A stretch of 64,000 bases of DNA from Gammaproteobacteria bacterium (lineage in GTDB: Bacteria > Pseudomonadota > Gammaproteobacteria > Burkholderiales > Sulfuricellaceae): positions 29,440 through 93,439 of the forward strand of contig JAHJJI010000089.1 of assembly GCA_018823025.1 (NCBI GenBank), given 5' to 3'. The notes beneath the pieces were generated by a model, which worked only from the letters and a program-made list of their open reading frames with translations, did not search any database and was not told the DNA's origin. Of this stretch, positions 9,644 through 18,887 are shown piece by piece. The position numbers and the translations under genes are program-made. Position 1 is the first letter of the stretch; each line of letters begins with the position of its first letter.

Positions 9644-11827
9644 ATGAAGATTCTTCGTGTCGCACTGGATGTCCCGCTCGACACCCTGTTTGATTATTCC
9701 GCAGCAGAACAGGGCGAGATCGCCATCGGCGACCGGGTTCTGGTTTCATTCGGTCGGCGTCAGATGGTCGGCGTGGTCGCCGAAATTACTGACCACTCCA
9801 ACTTGGCACCGGGGCGCATCAAGCCGGTTCTTCAGGTCTTTCGCGACACCCCGCCCCTTTCAGAGGAAATATTCCGGCTGCTGCGCTTCTGCGCCGACTA
9901 CTATCACCATCCTTTGGGTGAAGTTGTTCTCAACGCCCTGCCCGTCCCCCTGCGCCAGACCAAGCCGGTTGCGCGCGCCAAACCGACTGGATACCGCCTG
10001 ACCGAGGCGGGTCTCGCGCTCAAAATCGAGGCCTTGCCCGCCCGCGCCATCGTCAAGCGCAAGTTGCTGCAACGCCTGAAGCAAGCCGGCACACTTCTGC
10101 GCAGCGATATTGCCGCTATTTCCCCGAGCGCCCCGCAAGCTATCAAGGGATTTATCGCGCAGGGGTGGGCGGCGGAAAGCGATGAAATTACCGAGCCTGC
10201 GCCCGCACCGGCCAAGGCGGATGATCTGCCGCCCCTGACACCACCGCAGGAACAAGCCGTCACCGCCATTCTGTCCGGCCGGGATCATTTTCAGGTCTGG
10301 CTGCTGTACGGCATCACCGGCAGCGGCAAGACGGAAGTCTATTTGCGGGTCATCGCAGAGGTTTTGCAAAGCGGCGGGCAGGCCTTGGTGCTGGTGCCGG
10401 AAATCAACCTCACGCCACAGCTGGAATCGCGCTTTCGCGCCCGCTTCCCGGATATCTGCCAGGTCAGCCTGCACAGCCGCCTCTCCGCCGGGGAGCGTCT
10501 GCGCAACTGGTCTCTGGCGCAGTGCGGCCGCGCCCGCATTGTGCTCGGTACCCGCCTGGCCCTGTTCACGCCGATGCCGAAACTGAAACTGATCGTGGTG
10601 GACGAAGAGCACGACGGCTCGTTCAAGCAGCAGGACGGCCTGCGCTATTCTGCACGCGATATGGCCGTCGCACGCGGCAAACAGGCCGGCACGCCAGTGA
10701 TACTCGGCTCGGCCACGCCCGCGCTGGAAACCTGGTACAACGCCAGCATCGGCCGCTACCAAAAGCTGGAACTGCCGGCACGAGCCATCGCAGAAGCCGC
10801 GCTACCAGCCATCCACTGCATCGACATCAGCCGCGCCAAGCTGGCCGATGGCCTATCCGACTCCTTGATCGATGCGCTGCGCGCGCGCCTTGAGCGTGGC
10901 GAGCAAAGCCTGATTTTCATCAACCGCCGCGGCTATGCCCCGGTGATGCGCTGCGGCCAGTGCGGATGGGTCTCCACCTGCCACCGTTGTTCTAGCCGGC
11001 TGGTTGTTCACCTGCGCGAGAAACGCCTGCGCTGCCATCATTGCGGCCACGAATCTCGCATTCCTCCCACCTGCCCGGATTGCGGCAATGCCGATCTGGC
11101 GCCTCTCGGCCAAGGCACGCAACGGCTGGAGGATACATTGGGCAGCCTGTTTCCCAGCGCCCGCATCCTGCGCGTCGACCGCGACAGCACCAAGCGCAAG
11201 CAGGCCTTGCCCGAAATGCTGGAGCGCATCCACGCGGCGGAGGTGGATATCGTGATCGGCACCCAGTTGCTGGCGAAAGGCCACGACTTCAAGAAGCTCA
11301 CCCTGGTTGGGGTAGTGAATGCGGACGGCGCACTGTACAGCGCCGATTTCCGCGCCTCGGAGCGGCTCTTCGCGCAGCTTATGCAAGTTTCGGGGCGCGC
11401 CGGGCGCGATACCCTCCCCGGCATAGTGCTGATCCAGACCCAATTCCCCACCCACCCCCTGTTTCAGGCGCTGATCAAGCACGATTACCCGGGATTTGCC
11501 GAAACCCTGTTGACCGAGCGCAAGCAGGCGGAATTCCCGCCCTTTTGCCACCAGGCCCTGCTACGTGCCGAAGCACCGCAAATCGAAACCGCCTTGGCCT
11601 TCCTGCGCAAAGCGCAGGGAGTTTTTCCCCATGATTTCGACGTCAACCTGTTCGACCCGGTGCCGGCCCAAATGTCTCGCCTGGCAGGCATGGAGCGTGC
11701 GCACCTGCTAGTTCAGGCCGCATCCAGAGGTGCTTTGCAGGCTTTTCTCGGCGCCTGGAACAAGGCTCTGTTCGGCCTGGGCGGAAATGTCCGCTGGTCT
11801 CTGGATGTCGACCCTCTGGAGTTTTAG
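9644..11827 (+). CDS. priA: Primosomal replication restart helicase PriA
   Basis: PriA is a 3'-5' helicase that reloads the replisome at stalled forks away from oriC. From the ATG at 9644 the protein has 727 residues: an N-terminal DNA-binding region (KILRVALDVPL), Walker A GITGSGKT (223-230), DEEH Walker B near 314, and paired-cysteine zinc motifs (CGQCGW, CHRC, CHHCG, CPDCG) about 430-475, then the helicase C-lobe with QVSGRAGR. A GTG at 9632 is also in frame. The ATG is preferred because the family starts just before this strand and AAGGTG lies at a suitable distance upstream. Confidence 0.95.
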   Translation: MKILRVALDVPLDTLFDYSAAEQGEIAIGDRVLVSFGRRQMVGVVAEITDHSNLAPGRIKPVLQVFRDTPPLSEEIFRLLRFCADYYHHPLGEVVLNALPVPLRQTKPVARAKPTGYRLTEAGLALKIEALPARAIVKRKLLQRLKQAGTLLRSDIAAISPSAPQAIKGFIAQGWAAESDEITEPAPAPAKADDLPPLTPPQEQAVTAILSGRDHFQVWLLYGITGSGKTEVYLRVIAEVLQSGGQALVLVPEINLTPQLESRFRARFPDICQVSLHSRLSAGERLRNWSLAQCGRARIVLGTRLALFTPMPKLKLIVVDEEHDGSFKQQDGLRYSARDMAVARGKQAGTPVILGSATPALETWYNASIGRYQKLELPARAIAEAALPAIHCIDISRAKLADGLSDSLIDALRARLERGEQSLIFINRRGYAPVMRCGQCGWVSTCHRCSSRLVVHLREKRLRCHHCGHESRIPPTCPDCGNADLAPLGQGTQRLEDTLGSLFPSARILRVDRDSTKRKQALPEMLERIHAAEVDIVIGTQLLAKGHDFKKLTLVGVVNADGALYSADFRASERLFAQLMQVSGRAGRDTLPGIVLIQTQFPTHPLFQALIKHDYPGFAETLLTERKQAEFPPFCHQALLRAEAPQIETALAFLRKAQGVFPHDFDVNLFDPVPAQMSRLAGMERAHLLVQAASRGALQAFLGAWNKALFGLGGNVRWSLDVDPLEF

Positions 11828-11881
11828 TGCAGCCCAACCGAATAGCCGTTAAAATGGCTGTTTTACGCAAGAGTTACCGCT

Positions 11882-13603
11882 TTGAAACATCATCTTTCCG
11901 AACTATTTGCCCAAGCCCTGAAAGACGTCGCGCCGGAACACGCCGGCACCGCTTTTGAAATCACTCGCCCCAAGCAGGCGCAACACGGTGATTTCGCCTG
12001 CAATCTGGCGATGCAGCTGGCGCGCCCGTTGCGCGGCAACCCACGGGAAATCGCGACCAAGCTGCTCAGCGCTCTACCCGCCTCGCCTTTTGTGGAAAAA
12101 ACTGAAATTGCCGGCGCCGGCTTCATCAACCTTTTTTTGACATCCGCTGCCAAGCAACAGGTCATCAAGCAGGTTCTGGCGCAGGGATCAAATTTTGGCT
12201 GCAGCACCCTGGGACAAGGACTCAAAGTTCAGGTCGAATTCGTTTCCGCCAACCCCACCGGCCCGCTGCATGTCGGCCATGGACGAGGCGCGGCGTTTGG
12301 CATGAGCCTCGCGAATGTGCTTGGCGCTGCCGGATATAAAGTTGCCCGCGAGTATTACGTCAACGATGCCGGTCGGCAGATGGATATCCTGGCACTCTCC
12401 ACCTGGCTACGCTATCTGGAACTGAACGGCGTGCACGTCGCCTTCCCAGCCAACGCCTATCAGGGCGGCTACGTGCGCGACATGGCAGGACTGATCCAGG
12501 AAGCCCACGGTGATCGTTACCTGCACCAGCCGGGCCCCATTCTGGAGAGCGTCCCCGCCCATGAGGAGGATGCCGATGGGCATCTCGACGCGCTGATCGC
12601 CAATGCCAAGAAGCTGCTGGGCGAAGGTTACGCCTATATCCACAACATTGCCCTGACCGAGCAGCTAGAGGATTGCCGCAACGACCTGACCGAGTTCGGC
12701 GTTACTTTCGACTCCTGGTTTTCGGAAAAATCGCTATTCGACACCGGACTGGTGGATCGCGCCGTTGACGCCCTGGAAACCCACGGCCATATTTACCTGC
12801 AGGACGGCGCAAAGTGGTTCCGCTCCACCCACTTTGGCGACGAGAAAGACCGTGTAGTACAGCGCGAGAATGGCCTTTACACCTATTTCGCCTCTGATAT
12901 CGCCTATCACCTGAACAAATATGAACGCGGCTTCGACCGCGTCGTTAATGTCTGGGGTGCGGACCACCATGGCTACATTGCCCGCGTTAAAGGCGCTCTG
13001 ACCGCACTGGAACTGGATGCCGAGCGACTGGTTATCGCCTTGGTCCAATTCGCCGTGCTCTGGCGCGGCGCGGAAAAATTGCCGATGTCTACGCGCAGCG
13101 GCAACTTCGTCACCTTGCGCGAATTGCGCGAGGAAGTCGGTAACGATGCCGCGCGGTTTTTTTACGTGCTGCGCAAAAGCGACCAGCATCTCGACTTCGA
13201 TCTGGAACTAGCCAAATCGCAGAGCAACGAAAATCCGGTGTATTACATCCAGTATGCACATGCCCGAATCTGCAGCGTACTTGGGCAATGGGGGGGCGAT
13301 GCAGCCGAACTGGCTGAAGTGGGGACGAGCGCCTTGAGCGGCAAGCACGAGCTTGCCCTGATGAACCTCCTGAACGACTATTCGGGTATTGTGGAAAGCG
13401 CGGCCAGGGAACTTTCTCCCCACCTGATCGCCTATTACCTCAAGGAACTGGCTGGAGAGTTTCACAGTTACTATAATGCGGAGCAGTTCCTGGTTCCCGA
13501 CAACGGTTTGCGACTGGCCCGCTTGGCGCTGATTACCTCCATCCGGCAAGTATTGCGTAACGGGTTGGCGCTACTTGGCGTCAGCAGCCCGGAAAAAATG
13601 TAG
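11882..13603 (+). CDS. argS: Arginyl-tRNA synthetase
   Basis: This class I synthetase of 573 residues charges tRNA-Arg. An N-terminal Add-1 domain (1-85, KHHLSELFAQAL) is followed by the HIGH motif as HVGH (130-133) in SANPTGPLHVGHGRG. A KMSKS-like loop appears as MSTRSG, and a C-terminal DALR anticodon-binding domain runs to the end. The reading frame opens with TTG at 11882; the ATG 28 bases upstream is out of frame, so a TTG start is the simplest reading. A SPOR-domain gene starts 13 bases after the stop. Confidence 0.95.
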   Translation: MKHHLSELFAQALKDVAPEHAGTAFEITRPKQAQHGDFACNLAMQLARPLRGNPREIATKLLSALPASPFVEKTEIAGAGFINLFLTSAAKQQVIKQVLAQGSNFGCSTLGQGLKVQVEFVSANPTGPLHVGHGRGAAFGMSLANVLGAAGYKVAREYYVNDAGRQMDILALSTWLRYLELNGVHVAFPANAYQGGYVRDMAGLIQEAHGDRYLHQPGPILESVPAHEEDADGHLDALIANAKKLLGEGYAYIHNIALTEQLEDCRNDLTEFGVTFDSWFSEKSLFDTGLVDRAVDALETHGHIYLQDGAKWFRSTHFGDEKDRVVQRENGLYTYFASDIAYHLNKYERGFDRVVNVWGADHHGYIARVKGALTALELDAERLVIALVQFAVLWRGAEKLPMSTRSGNFVTLRELREEVGNDAARFFYVLRKSDQHLDFDLELAKSQSNENPVYYIQYAHARICSVLGQWGGDAAELAEVGTSALSGKHELALMNLLNDYSGIVESAARELSPHLIAYYLKELAGEFHSYYNAEQFLVPDNGLRLARLALITSIRQVLRNGLALLGVSSPEKM

Positions 13604-13616
13604 ATTTGGTCACTTT

Positions 13617-14231
13617 ATGAGCCGCGATTACAAAAAAACCGACCGTTCTTCCTCCAGAAAAGGGGGTAGCCCGTTATTTATGGGTGTTCTGATCGGGCTG
13701 ACCGTCGGTCTCGCCGTAGCGATTGGTGTTGCCCTTTACATTAACTTCAGCCCCAAGCCCTTCGCCAGCCGAGACAAACAGCCTGAGGCATCCACATCCA
13801 CCAAGGCAGCGACAAAAAACGACACCGCCTCGCAAGATACTGCGCCACTCGATGTGGCAGGCAAAAATGGCAAGCCTTCCGACAAACCCCGGTTTGATTT
13901 CTATACTATCCTGCCTGGCAGCGAGGCGCCGGTGTCAGAACAGGAAATCAAGCAAGCCACCAAGCAGGAAGGGGTCGCCAAAGATAGCTATTTTCTTCAG
14001 GTCGGTTCTTTTCAAGCGGCAGCTGAAGCTGACAACATGAAGGCGCGTCTCGCCCTCCTCGGCTTGGAAGCGGTCATCCAAACGGCGGACATTCCCGACA
14101 AGGGCGTCTGGCACCGGGTACGCATCGGGCCTTTTGCCAACATCGAGGACATGAGCCGCTCTCGCACCTTGCTCACGCAGAACGACATTGCCTCCAGCCT
14201 GGTCAAGGTTAAAGATCCGTCGACACATTAA
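13617..14231 (+). CDS. SPOR-domain membrane protein (FtsN/DedD-like)
   Basis: A 204-residue bitopic protein. A short basic cytoplasmic tail (MSRDYKKTD) precedes one membrane helix at about 20-43, then a lysine/threonine/aspartate-rich linker, an FYTILPG motif often seen in this group, and a C-terminal SPOR domain from about 122 to 200 (SYFLQVGSFQ to VKVKD). SPOR domains bind denuded glycan strands at the division septum, so a role in cell division is likely. The ATG at 13617 is preferred over an upstream TTG at 13575, which would overlap argS. The argS-SPOR-dsbA order is common in betaproteobacteria. Confidence 0.85.
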   Translation: MSRDYKKTDRSSSRKGGSPLFMGVLIGLTVGLAVAIGVALYINFSPKPFASRDKQPEASTSTKAATKNDTASQDTAPLDVAGKNGKPSDKPRFDFYTILPGSEAPVSEQEIKQATKQEGVAKDSYFLQVGSFQAAAEADNMKARLALLGLEAVIQTADIPDKGVWHRVRIGPFANIEDMSRSRTLLTQNDIASSLVKVKDPSTH

Positions 14232-14264
14232 CTCACTGAAATTATTTATTCCGGAGTAGACAAC

Positions 14265-14921
14265 ATGAACTTTACCCCTTTCTTCCGCCCCTTTTTCCTG
14301 CGCATTTTCCTGGCTATTGCTTTGTCCCTGGTCGGGTTCACTGCAACAGCAGATCTCCGTCCCGGCAAGGAATATGAGCTGCTTTCCCCGCCGCAGGCCG
14401 TGGAGACCGGGAAAAAGATCGAGGTTCTGGAAATCTTCTCCTACGCCTGCTCACATTGTTTCGACCTCGAGGCAGATATCAACAAATGGGCGAAGCAGCT
14501 TCCCAACGATGTCGAGTTTCGCCGCTTGCCGGCGATTTTCCGTGCCGACTGGGCACCTCTTGCCAAAGTGTTTTATACCTTCGAAGCCATGGGGCTGACA
14601 GAAAGGCTGAACGGCGAATTTTTCAATGCCATACACGTCCGCCACACTCGCTTCGCTGACGACAATGCCATCTTTGACTGGGTTGAAAAACAGGGCATCC
14701 CCCGGAAAAGCTTTATCGATAATTATTCTTCATTCTCTACCCAGAGCAAGGCATTGCGTGCCAAGCAGCTTACCCAGGCCTACGGCATCAGTGGTGTTCC
14801 CGCGGTTATCGTGGATGGCAAATATCGCACATCTGTATCAAACACTGGCAGCCATGCCGGCCTGATGTCGGCTCTCGACCAGTTGATCAAACGGGCGCGG
14901 CAGGAACGTGCCGGTAACTAG
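14265..14921 (+). CDS. dsbA: Periplasmic thiol:disulfide oxidoreductase DsbA
   Basis: DsbA introduces disulfides into exported proteins. The 218-residue precursor has a hydrophobic signal peptide (about 1-29, ending FTATA), a thioredoxin fold with an inserted helical domain, the active site C62-S-H-C65, and the cis-proline loop GVP at 177-179. The usual dipeptide between the cysteines is Pro-His; here it is Ser-His, which may shift the redox potential. A GGAG ribosome site precedes the ATG. It lies between the SPOR gene and a response regulator; no dsbB is in view. Confidence 0.92.
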   Translation: MNFTPFFRPFFLRIFLAIALSLVGFTATADLRPGKEYELLSPPQAVETGKKIEVLEIFSYACSHCFDLEADINKWAKQLPNDVEFRRLPAIFRADWAPLAKVFYTFEAMGLTERLNGEFFNAIHVRHTRFADDNAIFDWVEKQGIPRKSFIDNYSSFSTQSKALRAKQLTQAYGISGVPAVIVDGKYRTSVSNTGSHAGLMSALDQLIKRARQERAGN

Positions 14922-14944
14922 GGGAAATATCTAACCTCTCTGCC

Positions 14945-15586
14945 ATGAGCATCTCCGTCATTCTGGTCGACGACCACCCTCTGTTTCGCAAAGGGTTGTC
15001 GCACCTGCTCGAGGCTGGTGCGGAAGGAATCACTGTTGCAGGGCAATTTGCCGAGATAGGCGGCGTCCTCGACTGGTTGCGGAATGGCGGACACGCAGAG
15101 GTTGCCTTGCTGGATCGTAACTTGCGTGACGAGGATGGACTGACTCTGGTTCCCGAACTGAAGCGGTTCGGCATCAAGGTGATCATGCTGACCGTTGCTG
15201 ATGAAGCCCACGAAATTCGTGAGGCTATAGAGCGTGGGGTTGACGGCTACGTATCCAAAACCAGCGAGCCCGCTCAAATTCTTCAGGCGATATCTACTGT
15301 CGCGCGAGGTTCCGGGTTACATCTCTCCCCCGTCATGGATGAAGCCATGCAGGGGAAACTGGCATCCGATGCCGGCAGCAAACTTTCAACCCGCGAACTG
15401 GAAATCGTTGGTTTGGTTGCGCGCGGCATGAGCAACAAGGCCATTGGCGATGAACTGGGACTTTCGGACAACACCGTACGCAATCACCTGGGCAGCATCC
15501 TGGAAAAGCTCGGACTCGACAACCGAGTGCAGGTAGCCACCTTTGCCATGAAACAGGGTATCAGCAGAAAGTCCGGCGCAACATAA
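14945..15586 (+). CDS. NarL/FixJ-type response regulator
   Basis: A 213-residue two-domain regulator. The receiver domain has acidic residues D9/D10 (VDDHPLFRKG), phospho-acceptor D57 and K105, all intact. A LuxR-type helix-turn-helix follows at about 145-205 (LSTRELEIVGLVARGMSNKAIGDELGLSDNTVRNHL). No histidine kinase is adjacent. The next gene downstream is a decayed sensor/GGDEF remnant that may once have been its partner, but that is inference. The target genes are unknown. Confidence 0.9.
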   Translation: MSISVILVDDHPLFRKGLSHLLEAGAEGITVAGQFAEIGGVLDWLRNGGHAEVALLDRNLRDEDGLTLVPELKRFGIKVIMLTVADEAHEIREAIERGVDGYVSKTSEPAQILQAISTVARGSGLHLSPVMDEAMQGKLASDAGSKLSTRELEIVGLVARGMSNKAIGDELGLSDNTVRNHLGSILEKLGLDNRVQVATFAMKQGISRKSGAT

Positions 15587-15607
15587 CCCCAGACGGGTGT
15601 TGTTATA

Positions 15608-16264
15608 ATGGTTTCCTGCCTGTATCACGAGATAGCCTTATGTTGTATGGTTCCGCCATCCTATCAGGTTCCTGTGCTTGCTGCGTTAACCGAGCAGGAC
15701 GATGTGGCTTATCTGTTGGCTGATTGCCAACTCAACGTCCTATACCTGAGCGACCGAATCAGCGAATTTGGCGTCCCCTCTCACGGCATAGGCTTGCCAC
15801 TAACCTCCGTTTATCCTGATCTGGCCGAGAACCGGGGGAACTACACGCCGCGCAACCACGGGTTATTCATTTGCGCAGCGATCACAATGTCGCGCCGCAT
15901 CGAGGAAGAAATTTCCTGGATGAAACGCTATCAGCAAAAAATCCGTCTGCTCCAGCTCTAATTTCCGAATGCCGGTCAGGAGCAGTTCCTTCAGATCGCG
16001 GACATGATCGAGTTCATCTACGCTTGATGGATATCGTGGAAAACCACAAAGATGGTCAGTTTCTGGCGATTCTGCCGGAAACCGCTCTAGAAAATGCGCG
16101 ACTGCGCAGACCGTCTGCAAAGACGCCTTACGTGAAGAAAACCTAGATGGAAGAGAATCCAGCTACTTTACAATGTCGCCGAAGCAATCGAAGAAGAAAA
16201 CGTCAATGCCTTGCTTGACCGGCTTGATGATGTTTACCCGGAAATTCCGGAACAGAATACCTAG
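15608..16264 (+). pseudogene. Decayed sensor/diguanylate cyclase-like gene
   Basis: An open frame from 15608 codes for a PAS-like N-terminus (DVAYLLADCQLNVLYLSDRISEFG) and ends at TAA 15959-15961. The same frame then continues sensibly for 21 codons (FPNAGQEQFLQIADMIEFIYA) to a TGA at 16025. A second frame from 16027 reads GQFLAILPETALENARL, very like the strand following a GGDEF motif. A third frame then gives DALREENLDGRESSYF and NVAEAIEEENVNALLDRLD, like the end of a GGDEF domain, stopping at 16262-16264. At least one stop and two frame changes break the gene, and the GGDEF signature itself is gone. The final stop abuts the convergent ParA gene. Confidence 0.65.
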
Positions 16265-17029
16265 CTACTGAATGAAGCCTTTTTCAAGCAATTCTGCTGT
16301 CAACGCAAAATAGTCTTTTGCCCCTTGGCTGCGGGGTGCAAAATCAAACACGCTCTTGCCATGCTCCGGGCTCTCCGCCAGGCTGACGTTTTCAGCGATG
16401 CGTGTTTCGCACAATGCATCGCCGTAACGCACCCTCAACTGCTCATAAACGTGATGGGAAAACTTTCTGCGGGAATCGAAGCGGGTCACCACCACTTTGC
16501 GTTCGATTTTACGCTTCAGTCCTCTCTCCAGAACATTTAGTGCTGCATCCAGCCTCTCAACCCCCTGCATGGAAAGATAATCGGCCGACACCGGAATCAA
16601 CACTCGGTCGGCAGCAAAAATCGCATTCAATGACAACACGCCAAGCATCGGGCAGCAGTCGATCAAAATCGGACTATCCTCCCATGCCAGGCTTTCCTGC
16701 AGGCCCTCGCGCAGGCGCGATGCAATGCTGGTACTTTTTCCATATAGCGCATCGATTTTTGACAACTCCAGATGCCCTGGAATCAGCCGCATACCGTCAG
16801 CGACCTCACGCACCAGGCTAGCCAACGGAGTCTCCTCGCGGTAAAACGCCGCAATGCTCTCATCCCGGTTTTCTGCGAGGATTCCACATGAAAGGGTCAG
16901 ATGCGCCTGGGGATCGAGGTCAATCGCAATCGGCCGTTTTTCCAGATGCGCCAAGGCGGCCGCCAGATTCAGGGTTGTGGTGGTTTTACCCACCCCGCCT
17001 TTCTGGTTGAAGACCGCGATCACAGCCAT
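16265..17029 (-). CDS. Orphan ParA/Soj-family ATPase
   Basis: A 254-residue ParA-type Walker ATPase with the deviant Walker A motif QKGGVGKTT at 9-17 (signature lysine K10), DLDPQAH near 38-44 and the Walker B segment ILIDCCPMLG. It differs clearly from the second ParA of this window at 28234-28995, which sits with parB. No ParB partner is adjacent. It starts 13 bases after glmS on the same strand and probably shares its transcript. Orphan ParA proteins position plasmids, chemoreceptors, carboxysomes or other cargo; the cargo here is unknown. Confidence 0.85.
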   Translation of the reverse strand: MAVIAVFNQKGGVGKTTTTLNLAAALAHLEKRPIAIDLDPQAHLTLSCGILAENRDESIAAFYREETPLASLVREVADGMRLIPGHLELSKIDALYGKSTSIASRLREGLQESLAWEDSPILIDCCPMLGVLSLNAIFAADRVLIPVSADYLSMQGVERLDAALNVLERGLKRKIERKVVVTRFDSRRKFSHHVYEQLRVRYGDALCETRIAENVSLAESPEHGKSVFDFAPRSQGAKDYFALTAELLEKGFIQ

Positions 17030-17042
17030 GTTATTGCCTCCA

Positions 17043-18875
17043 CTATTCCACTGTGACAGATTTTGCCAGGTTTCTTGGCTTGTCCACGTCCGTTCCCTTT
17101 TGCAAGGCCGTATGATAGGCCAGCAACTGTAGCGGCACCGTATGCAGGATCGGACTCAGCAGTCCAGCGTGCTCCGGCAGCTTGATCAGGTGAACGCCCT
17201 CCTGTGCCTGCATCTGGCTATCTTGGTCAGCAAGCACGTACAACTCGCCGCCGCGAGCGCGAACTTCCTGCAGGTTGGATTTCAGTTTTTCCAGCAAGGC
17301 ATCGTTGGGGGCGATCGCGACCACCGGCATGTCGCTATCGACCAGCGCCAGCGGGCCGTGCTTTAGCTCTCCCGCCGGGTAGGCTTCGGCATGGATGTAG
17401 GAGATTTCCTTCAGCTTCAGCGCGCCTTCCATGGCGATCGGATAATGCAATCCACGCCCAAGAAACAGGGCATGCTGCTTGAATGCCATACGCTCAGCCC
17501 AAAGCTCAATCTGCGGTTCGAGCAGCAGCACCTGGTTGACCATCGCAGGCAAGTGGCGCAGCGCATCGAGGTGCGCTGTTTCCTGCGCGGCGCTGATGCG
17601 GCCGCGCAGCTTGCCCAACACCAGTGCCAGCAAAAGCAATGCGGTTAGTTGGGTGGTGAACGCTTTGGTAGAGGCAACACCAATTTCAGGGCCCGCGCGA
17701 GTCAGAAAGCGTAGCCCCGATTCGCGTACCAGCGCGCTTTCAGGGGCATTACAAATAGACAGGCAATGTACATGGCCGAGGGATTTGGCATGCTTTAGCG
17801 CTGCCAGGGTGTCCGCCGTTTCGCCTGACTGGGAAATGGTCACGATCAGCGCATTGGGATTGGGCACACTGTCGCGATATCGGTATTCGCTCGCCACTTC
17901 GGCACTGCATGGAATTCCCGCAACACTCTCAATCCAGTAGCGTGCCACCATCGCGGCGTGAAAACTGGTGCCGCAAGCAATGATGGTTACACTATCGATT
18001 TCGCTTAGTACGTTACTCGCGTGATCACCAAATATTGTCGGGTTAAGGTCACCGTGACTCAGCGCCTCTTCCAGGGTTTCAGCCAAAGCGCGAGGCTGCT
18101 CGAAAATTTCTTTCTGCATGTAGTGTCGGTAACTGCCCAGCTCCGCCCGGTCCGCGCTGAGTTCGCTGATTTGTACCGGCCTGGATACTGGCTCGCCGTT
18201 GCGGTCAACAATCCTGAAGTCGAGCAGGCCGATATCAGCCACGTCACCCTCTTCCAGGTAAACCACTTTTTGTGTAACGGGGAGTAATGCCGAAACATCG
18301 GAAGCGATGAAGTGCTCCTCGATGCCGACACCGATCAACAGCGGACTGCCCTCGCGCGCGCACACCAGTCGATTTGGCTCAGCGGCACAGATCACCCCTA
18401 TCGCGTACGTACCCTTGAGTTCGGTGACAGCCTTGCGGGTAGCCTGGAACAGGTCTTTTTCCTGATGGAAATGAAAATGAATCAAATGGACGATGACTTC
18501 GGTGTCGGTATCGGAAGTGAATTGGTAACCGATTTCGCTTAACCGCTGGCGCAACGCTTCGTGGTTTTCGATAATGCCATTGTGCACAACGGCAAGTGAT
18601 TCCTCGCTAACATGGGGGTGGGCGTTGCGCTCGCTGGGTATGCCATGCGTCGCCCAACGAGTATGTGCAATGCCGAGATTGCCATGCGTTTTCTGGATTT
18701 TTATTTCCGCTTCCAACTCGGCCACGCGCCCCGGCTTCCGCACTCGAGTTAGCCCACCATTCACCGCCACGGCCAGGCCTGCCGAATCGTATCCACGATA
18801 TTCCAGCCGCCTCAAGCCTTCCAGCAGGATAGGCACGACATTGCGCTGTGCAACAGCGCCGATGATTCCACACAT
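17043..18875 (-). CDS. glmS: Glucosamine-fructose-6-phosphate aminotransferase (isomerizing)
   Basis: GlmS makes glucosamine-6-phosphate from fructose-6-phosphate and glutamine, the first step towards UDP-GlcNAc for cell wall and LPS. The 610-residue protein begins MCGIIGAV, placing the catalytic cysteine at residue 2. The class II amidotransferase half is followed by two SIS domains ([23 protein letters not shown]) and the conserved C-terminal [12 protein letters not shown]. It lies 12 bases after glmU, forming a glmU-glmS operon that continues into the orphan ParA gene. No glmS ribozyme is seen; the 12-base gap is far too short for one. Confidence 0.97.
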   Translation of the reverse strand: MCGIIGAVAQRNVVPILLEGLRRLEYRGYDSAGLAVAVNGGLTRVRKPGRVAELEAEIKIQKTHGNLGIAHTRWATHGIPSERNAHPHVSEESLAVVHNGIIENHEALRQRLSEIGYQFTSDTDTEVIVHLIHFHFHQEKDLFQATRKAVTELKGTYAIGVICAAEPNRLVCAREGSPLLIGVGIEEHFIASDVSALLPVTQKVVYLEEGDVADIGLLDFRIVDRNGEPVSRPVQISELSADRAELGSYRHYMQKEIFEQPRALAETLEEALSHGDLNPTIFGDHASNVLSEIDSVTIIACGTSFHAAMVARYWIESVAGIPCSAEVASEYRYRDSVPNPNALIVTISQSGETADTLAALKHAKSLGHVHCLSICNAPESALVRESGLRFLTRAGPEIGVASTKAFTTQLTALLLLALVLGKLRGRISAAQETAHLDALRHLPAMVNQVLLLEPQIELWAERMAFKQHALFLGRGLHYPIAMEGALKLKEISYIHAEAYPAGELKHGPLALVDSDMPVVAIAPNDALLEKLKSNLQEVRARGGELYVLADQDSQMQAQEGVHLIKLPEHAGLLSPILHTVPLQLLAYHTALQKGTDVDKPRNLAKSVTVE

Positions 18876-18887
18876 ATTTAGACTCCG

